This document shows, one piece after another, positions 56,108 through 64,000 of a DNA stretch of 64,000 bases. Made by a program: the position numbers and the translations under genes. Under the pieces are notes generated by a model. That model ran no database searches. It saw only the letters and a program-made list of their open reading frames with translations, and was not told where the DNA came from. This DNA is from Alitta virens (taxonomy: Eukaryota > Annelida > Polychaeta > Phyllodocida > Nereididae). The stretch's first letter is position 1; the number at the start of each line of letters is the position of its first letter. The DNA lies in assembly GCA_932294295.1 (NCBI GenBank), contig OW028579.1:10662370-10726369 (forward strand), given 5' to 3'.

Positions 56108-57043
56108 ATGAAACTCACAACAAAGATCTTTTTTTCCTTACTGGGTGTAGTGTTTTGCCCTTGCAATGGCGAGGATTACTTGTTCACATGTCAGTACTGC
56201 ATATGCCGTTACAGTGATGGAATAATAGCTGATTGCACAAAAAGCACTGCAGGCGAGCCTCCTAAATTCCCAGACACCTTCCATGCAGCAGTCATTCTTA
56301 TGACTGGGACGCCTTACTGCAACAGCAGGCCTCTAAACATCCCTCACAATGTCATATGTGAGTCTGGTAAGTGGCATTTCTTTTTAAAAATTACAAGGGG
56401 GACATCTACCAAATTTATTAATTTTTATTATTATTTTATTATTTTTAAACAGACGATGATTCCGATTATGGGTCTTCTGGCAGAGTAACAGAGACAAGAG
56501 CTGTATCACAAGCAACAGCAGCAATGAAACTAACAGCCCAAGCAGCCCCAACAACACCCACAACTGACCCAACAACACAAACAGTCTTAACACCAGCATC
56601 AACAGCACCACGGGACGAGGATTACCTTTTTGACGAGATTGGCCCGGTGCCAATCAAGGGGGGAAACACCTAAACCCCCTGCTGTCAGCACAGCAGCAAT
56701 CCCCGTCACACGTACCCCTGGCTACGTCCCAATGCTGACCTCGATGCGGGTGACGATGCTTGAAGCAACCGTACATTATCTCACTCAGACAAACTCCGAA
56801 TCAATCCCCTTGCCTGAGCCTGACTTCATGTACCCCACCTCACCCGAAAATCGCACAGCCACTGTCCTTGATAAAGAAATATGGATATTGAAGAACAATG
56901 ACCCGACCGGGGGAGATACTGATTATCTTCGACCCATGATCATAGCTACTGGTTCAGCAGTGCTTGTCATTATCGTCATTATGCTCGCATTGTTCACTAA
57001 GTTGAACATGAAATTAAGACGCAAGTGGATCGTGACGAGCTAG
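56108..57043 (+). pseudogene. type I membrane glycoprotein-like gene 1 of the Polinton
   Basis: Exon 56108-56366 encodes a signal peptide (IFFSLLGVVFCPC), then a cysteine-rich module (CQYCICRYSDGIIADC, PPKFPDTF, TPYCNSRPLNIP). A GT/AG intron (56367-56452) leads to an acidic start (DDDSDYG) and a Thr/Ala/Pro-rich stalk. The reading stops near 56672, just after a G6 run. The adjoining frame 56630-57043 continues the stalk and then has a membrane anchor (MIIATGSAVLVIIVIMLALF) with basic residues after it. One base slip near the G6 run would explain the break. Function unknown; a surface protein of the virus-like element is likely. The cysteine module is shared with gene 2 at 57918. Confidence 0.55.
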
Positions 57044-57246
57044 ACACTGTGTTGAGGGTGACTGAGAAATTGCATTTGGTTTAATAAAAAATGAACGCAG
57101 CAATTATGGCATAGACTCTATATCAATATTTAAGTATTAAACCGTGTAACATGTCATACAGTGGTTTTATATATATTTGATTAGCGTGTCTGTATTAAAA
57201 TAAAAACCCTGAGGGTTTTTAATTAAAAACGCAAATTTGTTTTCTT

Positions 57247-57319
57247 CAGCCGGACTCGAACCATGGTCCCTAGACACAGAGGGTCAGCGCCCTACCCCAC
57301 TACGCCACCAAGGGCTAAT
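57247..57319 (-). other. tRNA-like or tRNA-derived sequence (degenerate)
   Basis: On the minus strand an A-box-like tggcgtagtggggtag and a perfect B box (ggttcgagtcc) lie at tRNA spacing. An anticodon-arm-like ccct/aggg pair can form, but the T stem and acceptor stem pair poorly. It is a pseudo-tRNA or a tRNA-derived repeat head, not a convincing functional tRNA. Confidence 0.45.
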
Positions 57320-57357
57320 GATGAAGCGAAATCCTTTATGCTCTATAAATAACCCAG

Positions 57358-57374
57358 CCACTAGGTGGCGCTGT
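57358..57374 (+). promoter_or_regulatory. CTCF-type motif match
   Basis: ccactaggtggcgctgt agrees closely with the bilaterian CTCF core (CCASYAGRKGGCRS followed by CTG). A short match can arise by chance; occupancy is unknown. Confidence 0.3.
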
Positions 57375-57917
57375 GCTAAAGTTCTATGGCGTGCTTAAAA
57401 CAGAGAGGGGATTATGAAACTCCACCAGCTCCAGAAATCCCTAGTATGCCATTGACACACTCGCCATCATTGATACATACCCCCCGTTGATACAGACTCA
57501 CTATTGATACATAATTGATACACTCGTCATTGAGGCGTTCCTCGTCTTTGAGACACAGTCGTCATTTACAACACCCTTGTAATTGACACTCCCTCGTCAT
57601 TTGAGACAATTTACAGTTTACACCCGTTTTGCACATTCATTTTAAACGACTTACACATGGTGATATTAAAAGGCAGAGAAATTAAAAAATATAGAAAATT
57701 CACTTGTTGCACTTGCTCCAACATTACGTTATGATCAACCAGAAATTTTTTTTTTCCCACAGTGCCAAAAGATGCAGTCTCTTGTGGTTCTAAGCACTAG
57801 CCCCAGACGAAAGTGTCTGTCAACAATGAGAAAACACATAATCATAAATAATCTTATGCAAACGCCTAATTTGGGTCACAGGTATTTTGGTTGGAGACAG
57901 TCTACCATTTTTTCAAG

Positions 57918-58628
57918 ATGAGAGAAGTCGTACTTTTTATGGTCCTCTTTTTTACATTGACATTAACGGTTGGGTACCGCTTTGGATGCGGTTTACCAGT
58001 GTGTATGTTTTGCAGATAGCAGCTGGGGCATCACAGCAGACTGCAAGACCCCTCGGCAAAGGATAGTCCCCCCAAAATTTTCAGGGGCGAAAATAGTATG
58101 CCTCAGAAGGGTCCTGATGTTTGGGACACTGTTTTGTGATTACCCGAGGATGACTGCTCTGCCTATTTCCTAAGAGGACCCAGCCGGGTCGACTGTTGTT
58201 TCTTTGATGCTGCCACTACCACCACCACCACAATAGACACCACTATGACGACCACCACCACCACAGCTACCAAAATGACGATGACCATCACAAGGACCAC
58301 CGCCACCACCGCCATCATGAAGCCCTTCATAACCAGTGCCGCAGCTGCAAGGACCTCAGCATCTATCGCCCCTCAAGGTCCTCATGAGGGTCAATTGCCA
58401 GATTTCAGCAGCAAATACGACAATGATTATGATGATGACAACAATGACAATGATGACGACGAATTTAATGATCTGATCGTGGGTATTTCCTCCTCAATCT
58501 CAATTCTTGCCGTCACGGGGGTTTCAGCTGTTCTGGCCTTACTTTTCAAGGTCAGTCTATGTCTTTTATATACTTTTTGTTCTTTAAAAAAATTGGACAC
58601 ACAGCAATTGTATATGCACAAAACATGA
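57918..58628 (+). pseudogene. membrane glycoprotein-like gene 2 of the Polinton, paralogue of gene 1
   Basis: The ATG at 57918 opens a signal peptide (VVLFMVLFFTLTLTVG). The frame then shifts to 57970-58173, which carries the cysteine module (YQCVCFADSSWGITADC, PPKFSGAK, GTLFCDYPRMTALP) that aligns in order with gene 1. The segment 58245-58628 gives a Thr/Ala stalk, an Asp/Asn-rich stretch and a membrane anchor (ISILAVTGVSAVLALLF) followed by a GT donor at 58551. The two genes therefore appear to be tandem duplicates about 1.8 kb apart. Frame changes make this copy non-functional as read. Confidence 0.5.
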
Positions 58629-58632
58629 GCTG

Positions 58633-58710
58633 TGTGAGGTGATGCGTGAGGTGATGCGTGAGGTGATACGTGAGGTGATGAGTGAGGTGATGAGGTGAGT
58701 TGATGAGGTG
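58633..58710. repeat. GT-rich minisatellite (about 15-bp unit)
   Basis: gtgaggtgatgcgtgag-type units repeat about five times and grade into a (TG)n tract to 58745. Confidence 0.85.
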
Positions 58711-58785
58711 TGTGTGTTTGTTTGTGTGTTTGTGTGTGTGCGTGTGATATTTTTTGTTATATCGTTTGTAATGTGATGCGATAGA

Positions 58786-59250
58786 ATGAAATGGATAAAA
58801 TTCTCTAAACTTCTTTGTGTATTACGGAAATATCATCTTTTCACTGGTCTGAGGCGGAGGGTCAACAAGATTGGTGAATCTGATGCAGAGAGGAGGAGAG
58901 CGATAATTGGAGTTCTTTGGGCAATCAGGAGGCGTCTAAGGAGGTCAGCCGCTGATGACGGAATAGGTTGGTCCGAACACGGAGACCAGTTCAGTGAAGA
59001 CGTTTTTGAACTGGACTCATTCGACGATGATGAACTTTTTGATTCTGCGAGTACAGGTGAGACATCCGCAGCTGTTATTATCACTATGAACATCATTGAT
59101 GATTATTATCATAATTGTTTTATCAAAGCGGAAAACAAAGCTGTATGGAATACAAAAATTTCACTTTTAAATTCTCGAATTTTCAAATTTTCTGTATGGC
59201 ATAAAAAAAAATTATGCCAGGATCCCCAATGCTGTGAGATCTGCCACTAA
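58786..59250 (+). CDS. hypothetical basic/acidic ORF of the Polinton
   Basis: A plus-strand frame of 154 aa has an Arg-rich helical segment (LWAIRRRLRRSA) followed by an acidic patch (FDDDELFD). A GT donor lies at 59057. The part after that is AT-rich and probably intronic. It may be an exon of the preceding membrane protein or of the charged ORF that follows; the splice phases that I tried do not decide this. No known domain is recognised. Confidence 0.3.
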   Translation: MKWIKFSKLLCVLRKYHLFTGLRRRVNKIGESDAERRRAIIGVLWAIRRRLRRSAADDGIGWSEHGDQFSEDVFELDSFDDDELFDSASTGETSAAVIITMNIIDDYYHNCFIKAENKAVWNTKISLLNSRIFKFSVWHKKKLCQDPQCCEICH

Positions 59251-59259
59251 TCACGGGGC

Positions 59260-60494
59260 TCAAAACTATGCCGAAGTGCATAGGGGACCCACTCTAGCTA
59301 CTCTGCTCCGGGGACATATGGCTGAGAGGGAGAGAGCGAAGAACGCCTCGTGACATGGAGAGGAGCGAGTCAATGATGTTGAAGACGGCCATTATGCCAA
59401 TGCGAATGTGACAGTCCCCCCGGAGTCAGAGCTTGAGCACCTCTTTAGGACCAGGAGGAACAACAGGGAGCTCGAGCAAAAGTTGAGGAATCTGGAGTTT
59501 GTCCTGGGTGAGAAGAATGAGGAGAGAGGAGGAGGAGGAGGAGGAGGAGGAGGAGAGAGGACTAAGAAGGACAAGATGGAGGGGTCATGCGAGGGAGAAG
59601 AAAAGGAAGGAAGAAGATAAGGAAAGGCGGCTGAGGAAGGAGGAAGAAGATAAGGAAAAGATGCTTAGGAAGGAAGAAGAGAGGGAAAAGTAGAGAAAGA
59701 GGAAGAAGAAGAGAGGGAAAAGAAGAGAAAGAAGGAAGAAGAAGCGAAAAGAAAGAAATGAAAGGATGAAGAAGAAAGGTGAAGAAGAGGAAGAGTCGAG
59801 GAAAAGGATGAAGGATGAAGAAGAACGAGAGAAGAAAAAGAGAGAAAAAGAAAACGAGAGAAAGAAACAAGCCAAAGAAGAAACCAGGAAGAAGGAAGAG
59901 GAAGAAAGGAAGAGAAATAAGGAAGAGGAAAAGAAGAGAAAGAAGGAGGAGGAAGAAGAAAGGAAAAAGAAGAGGAAGAAGAGAGAAAGAGAAAGGAGCA
60001 AGAAAGGAAGAGGAAGAAGAAGGCAGAGGAAGAGGAAAGGAAGAGAAAGAAGGAGGAAGAAAGAAAGAAGGAAGAGGAAAGGAATAGAAAGGAGGAGGAG
60101 CAAGAAAGGAAGAGGAAGAAGAAGGCAGAGGAAGAGGAAAGGAAGAGAAAGAAGGAGGAAGAAAGAAAGAAGGAAGAGGAAAGGAATAGAAAGGAGGAGG
60201 AGCAAGAAAGGAAGAGGAAGAAGAAGGCAGAGGAAGAGGAAAGGAAGAGAAAGAAGGAGGAAGAAAGAAAGAAGGAGGAGGAAGAGGAAAGGAATAGAAA
60301 GGAGGAAGGAAGAAGAAGAAAGGAAGGAGGAAGAGGAAAGGAAGAAAAAGAGGGAGGAAGAGGAAAGAAAGAGAAAGAGGGAGGGGTTAAAAAATCTTTC
60401 AAAATATATCTCTATTTTTTTAGACGATGATCACCATTACTACAATTTGACAAGCGGTGGCAGTGCCAGGGGAGCTGGAGATGGCGCTGCTTAG
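59260..60494 (+). CDS. extremely charged K/E/R-rich ORF with 102-bp internal repeats
   Basis: The open segment 59408-59620 has a coiled-coil-like region (ELEHLFRTRRNNRELEQKL) and a Gly run. The segment 59766-60494 (242 aa) is almost only Lys, Glu and Arg, then ends in an acidic/aromatic tail (LDDDHHYYNLTSGG). A 34-residue unit starting SKKGRGRRRQRK is repeated three times (59998-60303). Because the DNA is pure purine, several frames are open, so the real reading frame and product are uncertain. If expressed, the product would bind nucleic acid or form a long charged helix. Position inside the Polinton suggests an accessory or core protein. Confidence 0.35.
59998..60303 (+). repeat. three tandem 102-bp units
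   Basis: gcaagaaaggaagaggaaga starts at 59998, 60100 and 60202, exactly 102 bp apart. Units are almost identical and all-purine on the plus strand. Confidence 0.9.
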
Positions 60495-61553
60495 AATTAT
60501 ATATATATTTTTTTCGGATATTTAGTGTAAAATCTTTTTATTTCATTTTCGTTTTGCACCCTTAAAAGGTGAGTGATCTGAACCAGGTCTTCGAGTCTTT
60601 GAATTATAAAAAAATAGAAAGAATGTTTTTTAACATCTGTGATTTTCATCGAAAAAAATTGATCGTTTAGGGAGGGTTGGGGGAGGGGTGAGGAGGGAGG
60701 AGCATCTTGACACATTTTTGACAAGGAATTACTTCTCGCTATTAACTCTGAGACAGCGGTCAATCATTTTGACACTGCACTCGTTTTGTCACTGGCACTG
60801 CATTCATTTTGTCCCTGCATTCATTTCATCACTGCGTTCATTGTCACTGTGCTCATTCTTCGCTCCATCCTCATTCTTCACTCCATCATCATTCCTCATT
60901 CTCCATCCCTCATTCCTCTCTCTCCTCATTCCTCATTCCTCTCTCTCTCTTTTCCCCGCACACATCCACTCATCATGGCCGACCATGTTCATGAAGGTCA
61001 TGCAAGCATAGACAACTTTGACAACATCGTGATTAGTGCTGCCACTGGTGTTCATTTCAACTAGAACCTGGCGTCCCCTAGTGTTTAATATATAACACAG
61101 GAAGCGCCCCCACTTGCTTACTGTTGGAAATTGGCTTAGTACCGGCCATGAAAAGGGCTGGGTTTCATGAATCAAGTAACCTTTCATACATGTACCGCAT
61201 GCAAGCCCCGAACGCCCTCTGCTGGATTGCATCGGAGGCTTTCAAAGATGTTGTGGGGTGTTGTGACCAGATCTTGCTGATGCGTCTGGTACGGCTTTCT
61301 CAAGCGTATCGGTGGAAGGTTTTTGTCATTTTTTATTTTATAGAGGTATGTAAAACCCTATTCTCGGCAAGACTGCCACATCTTTTCGTCTTATCATGAA
61401 ATACGCTTTTAAAATATAGAGCAAAAATTTTAACAAGAATTTGTGAGAAAAAAACAACAATTTTTATTGGACAACACCATGACATACATATTACATGTTA
61501 CATATTACATATTACAAATTATGTAGAGCGGGGATAGCAATATAAAAAATACT
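60495..61553. other. no supported gene
   Basis: Pyrimidine-rich low-complexity words (cattcattt, cctcattc) fill 60770-60955. Short frames near 60975-61065 and 61124-61399 show no motif. The minus strand at about 61211-61224 contains ccagcagagggcgt, a weak CTCF-like match. Confidence 0.4.
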
Positions 61554-61869
61554 ATGAGTGAGCCAGATTTCCTATCGAGTAAAAATCTGCAAGTTATATT
61601 TTATTTTGTTATTATTATTATTATTTTGATATATTTTTTTTTGCGGGGTAAACCTCTATCCTGCTTTTTTTTCTGCTGTAATAAAAATTCGCAGATTACC
61701 AGGTTAACATATATAACACGAACAACAACCAACGCAACTTATTATTTTTTTCGACATAAAATCACATGGTGTAAAAAAAATAAAAATATCAGTGACCTAG
61801 ACGACTATCTTATGAACCTCTCAATATACAACGTATGGACTAGACAGGACAGATGCTACAAATTTCAAG

Positions 61870-62520
61870 ACAATGAACTAGATGTCTATCGCATGAATAA
61901 CATGAATCACATGAATCGCACAAAGCACATCGGCGCTATGGGCTTCCAATCGCTGGGTCCCGGGCTCGATTCCCGGTCGAGCCTAAGTTGGATGGCTTGT
62001 TTCATCCTTCGTCTCATTGCCATGGTCTCTGCCTGTCCTAATTAGCCCAACTGGTGCTGAAATACAAGACGTAAAGCCCTAATCACACACACACACAAAG
62101 CACATCGGGTGGACTAGATTGGCTCGACAGGTTAGACGGGTTGTATACTACGAAATACACGACAATGAGCTAGATCTATAACGTAAATCACACATTGTAC
62201 AACAGATGGACTATACAGGTCAGACAGGTCAGACAGACGGCTATATACTACAGAATTTGATACAGCAATCAAGGCGTCTATTACTTAAATCACACAACGC
62301 ACAACGGATGGACTAGACAGACTATGCATTACAGAACGCGATACAGTATCCTAGATGTCTATAACATGAATCACACTAAGTACAAAGGGTGGACTAGTTA
62401 GGTTAGACTGCACAAAAAATACATGACGATAACCTAGATGTCTATCACTTGAATCACACGACTGATTAACTAGACAGGGCAGATAAACTAGACACAACAA
62501 CATAAATGTCTATCACACAG
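61870..62520. repeat. degenerate minisatellite of about 75-100 bp units, split by a SINE
   Basis: ctagatgtctat(c/a)acatgaatcac-type starts recur near 61878, 62171, 62275, 62354, 62430 and 62508, each followed by ggactagacagg-type words. The first unit is interrupted at 61934-62093 by a SINE. An open frame crossing it (61554-62045) is probably spurious. Confidence 0.7.
61919..62108 (+). mobile_element. tRNA-derived SINE, 5'-truncated, with 15-bp target-site duplication
   Basis: cacaaagcacatcgg occurs at 61919-61933 and again at 62094-62108. The 160 bp between starts within a tRNA-like region that keeps a perfect T arm (ccggg, loop ctcgatt, cccgg) and B box. It continues with a non-tRNA body and ends in (CA)n. 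Size, duplication and tail are those of a SINE moved by target-primed reverse transcription; the A box is missing. Confidence 0.8.
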
Positions 62521-62568
62521 GTCTTCCCATAATACACAAAAAACATTGCTGTGAGTGATGCGCAAGAC

Positions 62569-63039
62569 TTATTGTATGAGCAATTCATCATCATCATCCT
62601 CACTACTGAAGGTCAGACGCCGTGGCTTTAAATGTCCGCTCCTTTTCTTTTTAGGGCTGTTGTGTAGGGCATTCTGAACATGCTTTCTCTTAGTATTTGC
62701 GTAGATGTCTTCAGCAACATTGACAGAATTTTCAGCATCGGTAGTTTTAGCGAGATCGGAGTCCAGGTCGACAATTTCCACTTCTAAGTCTTGTGGAGTG
62801 CTTGATACTGTAGTTTGAGTCAGTGTGGCAAAGCTGCTCTCGTTTTTTAGGAGAAGCTACAGGAAGTTTCAAAACCTTGGCTAGTATGTTCAGGGCTATT
62901 TCACTTATCACTGCTCAACGGTGACATTGCGGATCACATTAACCCTTTGCTTCTCGGATAATTGTGTCAACCCTCTAAGAAAATCTATGTGTTGTGAAAC
63001 AAGGCTCATTGCTGCTGTATGCGTACGGGTGTTTTGCAT
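62569..63039 (-). pseudogene. small basic protein of the Polinton (minus strand), frameshifted
   Basis: The ATG at 63039 opens a helical segment (HIDFLRGLTQLSEKQRVNVI) that stops near 62908. A neighbouring frame gives EIALNILAKVLKLPVASPKK, and the frame 62569-62850 ends with a nuclear-signal-like SPKKKRSGHLKPRR and an acidic DDDDE tail. The order resembles short proteins encoded next to the ATPase in Maverick/adintovirus-like elements, recalled as a helical pattern followed by a basic region; this match is from memory and uncertain. It lies just downstream of the ATPase on the same strand, so co-expression is likely. At least two frameshifts are present. Confidence 0.4.
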
Positions 63040-63111
63040 CACCTAACTACCCTCAATACCACCTTGCTTAACAATGATCAGGGGGAGGTTATCACTACGA
63101 TTTTGTGGGGA

Positions 63112-63681
63112 GGTAAACTATCACGTACTCTTTGGGGAAAACGCATGACCTTCGGCGGTAGTTTTTGTCTTTGTCTGGCGAGAGGTCTATAACCAGATAA
63201 CCGAATCTAGTGGCTATCGCTTTCTCATAACTCTGCATGAAATATTGCAGAGTTGTTGGCATGAGTCCCTAAAGCTTTCACTTGTGAGAAATCCGTGATT
63301 TTTAAACAGGCAGATGTAGTGACAGTTAAGGGAAATTTCTCGAAGAATTTTGCTATGGAAAAGATTCTGTGCTGTTATTACGCATGACACCTTGCAGTGA
63401 TGAGACAGGACGCATACAATGTCGACAATACTCCGTCCTACAGTATCATCTTTCAGCAGGGACATCTTATCGTCAAGAACAAGCAGTGTGTGACTTTCTG
63501 TGGACTCCCAGATCTCCTTTAGTTCACTTCTTTCGGGGATATCTGTCCTGAAATGTATGACTCCGGGTTGTGAGCTTTCCAATTCGTCATAGGCCGGTTG
63601 CCATGCCGAGTAACAGTAAATCACTTTTGACAAATTCAGTTTTGGGAGAGAAAATTGCAGTGCATATCTTCTTTCAGCCAT
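63112..63681 (-). pseudogene. packaging-type (FtsK/HerA, A32-like) ATPase of the Polinton, lacking a visible P-loop
   Basis: The segment 63214-63681 (ATG-GCT-GAA start) has IYCYSAWQPAYDELE, the Walker B region (TLLVLDDKMSLL), the sensor-type segment (CVLSHHCKVSCVITAQNLF) and ISLNCHYICLFKN. These match the ordered motifs of genome-packaging ATPases of Polinton-like viruses. The N-terminal Walker A (GxxxxGKT) that should precede them is not found; the reading starts after it. A frame change near 63245-63255 leads to a conserved C-terminal reading (RFGYLVIDLSPD) down to about 63112. The enzyme would drive DNA into capsids. This copy looks truncated and frameshifted. Confidence 0.7.
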
Positions 63682-63714
63682 GCCTAACACAAGGGGAATG
63701 ATCACATCTCATGA

Positions 63715-63945
63715 TCACATCTCATGAACAGCTCTGTTTTTGTCTATTCTAAAACCTGCAGGAAATTTCGCAAACATTATCACGGTTATGGCTTCTTCTA
63801 ACTTCTTATCAAACCTAATGTTTACCCTGACATTGCCGCTCCTTCTTCGGGGTACAATTTCGTTTCGGTCTCCTGTCTCTTCATGCTCACTCACAAATCT
63901 GTAGGATTTTGCTATATCGTCAATCACGTCGATTAATTTGCTCAC
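63715..63945 (-). CDS. hypothetical small Polinton protein upstream of the ATPase
   Basis: A 76-aa minus-strand frame, with a basic centre (RRRSGNVRVNIRFDKKL) and a beta-rich end (ITVIMFAKFPAGFRIDKNRAV). It stops at 63715, within a tandem 13-bp duplication (atgatcacatctc) that also precedes the ATPase. I recall a similar F-D-K-x-L-x-E-A-I-T-V pattern in proteins encoded by such elements in invertebrates, but cannot name a function. It may be the remnant of a longer protein that continued past the duplication. Confidence 0.4.
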   Translation of the reverse strand: MSKLIDVIDDIAKSYRFVSEHEETGDRNEIVPRRRSGNVRVNIRFDKKLEEAITVIMFAKFPAGFRIDKNRAVHEM

Positions 63946-64000
63946 AAAAATATTTGTACAATTTATCTTGTATTGTACGATTGATTCTTTCTGAAAAGTT

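Larger units (their letters stand above)
57044..57917. repeat. spacer with tRNA-like segment and degenerate short tandem repeats
   Basis: AATAAA lies near 57083. Degenerate units around actcgtcattgatac recur at 57455-57615. No ORF is supported. Confidence 0.5.
51547..64000. mobile_element. Maverick/Polinton (adintovirus-like) element, degraded, continuing beyond the right edge
   Basis: A protein-primed-type family B DNA polymerase on the plus strand and a packaging-type ATPase on the minus strand about 7.5 kb away are the combination that defines Maverick/Polinton and adintovirus-like elements. Between them are virus-like membrane proteins, a very charged ORF and a small basic protein. Capsid, integrase and adenovirus-type protease genes are not seen in the window and may lie to the right. 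Many frameshifts and stops show an old copy. Terminal inverted repeats were not found; the left part is cut off by the Gmr1 insertion. Confidence 0.75.

Noticed and set aside
57247..57319. Functional tRNA gene
   Set aside because: A and B boxes are good, but acceptor and T stems do not pair and the anticodon loop is irregular.
59562..60402. Minus-strand open frames rich in Leu/Ser/Phe opposite the purine tract
   Set aside because: They are complements of the all-purine repeat. Composition alone keeps them open, and the hydrophobic runs are not credible membrane proteins.
61554..62045. Plus-strand 163-codon frame with a hydrophobic segment
   Set aside because: Its C-terminal half runs through a minisatellite and a SINE, so most of it cannot be a conserved protein.

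Overview
This window is AT-rich metazoan nuclear DNA with intron-rich genes, consensus GT/AG splice sites, long microsatellites, MITEs, a SINE, LTR retrotransposons and a Maverick/Polinton-type virus-like element. It contains a Gmr1-like LTR element, a clade described mainly from deuterostomes. With the general character of the sequence, this makes a marine invertebrate deuterostome a reasonable but low-confidence guess. There is no bacterial gene, operon or CRISPR array.

Layout. (1) 1-12.1 kb, minus strand: a decayed Ty3/gypsy-class endogenous retrovirus-like element (gag, CCHC, protease, RT, RNase H, integrase). It is followed by a secreted leucine-rich-repeat ORF and an F-like envelope ORF whose tail runs off the left edge. 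(2) 12.1-18.4 kb: MITEs, a TA microsatellite, a long hairpin repeat and one small two-exon zinc-finger gene. (3) 18.46-31.13 kb, minus strand: a 25-exon gene that I could splice completely in frame (4731 nt, 1576 aa). It encodes a PWWP/Tudor-like N-terminus, eight tandem copies of a phase 1-1 exon (about 62 aa each), two zinc-finger-like motifs, a tyrosine-recombinase-fold domain and a C-terminal Myb/SANT-like segment. (4) 31-39 kb: no convincing gene; microsatellites, a 200-N gap, and about 1 kb of palindromic GACAGACA/TGTCTGTC DNA. (5) 39.17-42.42 kb, minus strand: a gene whose splicing joins a Josephin-like and a Ulp1/SENP-like cysteine-protease domain in one protein. Upstream lie four 41-bp modules, each with a CCAAT box and an octamer position. 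(6) 44.16-51.55 kb, plus strand: a Gmr1-like LTR retrotransposon with integrase upstream of RT, a tRNA-Pro primer site, a SCAN-like gag segment and GCTG target-site duplications. It is damaged by a 3'-end deletion and by a 1.36-kb LTR-like insertion. (7) 51.55-64 kb: part of a degraded Maverick/Polinton (adintovirus-like) element: protein-primed-type family B DNA polymerase, two paralogous secreted or membrane cysteine-rich ORFs, a very charged K/E/R-rich ORF and, on the minus strand, a small basic protein, a packaging-type ATPase and another small ORF.

How the parts relate: the Gmr1 element sits in the N-terminal coding region of the Polinton polymerase, a SINE sits in a minisatellite inside the Polinton, and MITEs sit in introns of both host-type genes. 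The two spliced genes (regions 3 and 5) keep open frames apart from one homopolymer slip, unlike the mobile-element ORFs, which carry many frameshifts and stops. The most unusual observations are the tandem exon array in the recombinase-like gene, the Josephin-Ulp1 fusion with its periodic promoter, and the LRR ORF beside an envelope ORF in the retroelement. Splice models, domain calls and boundaries are read by eye from the sequence; no database search was possible.
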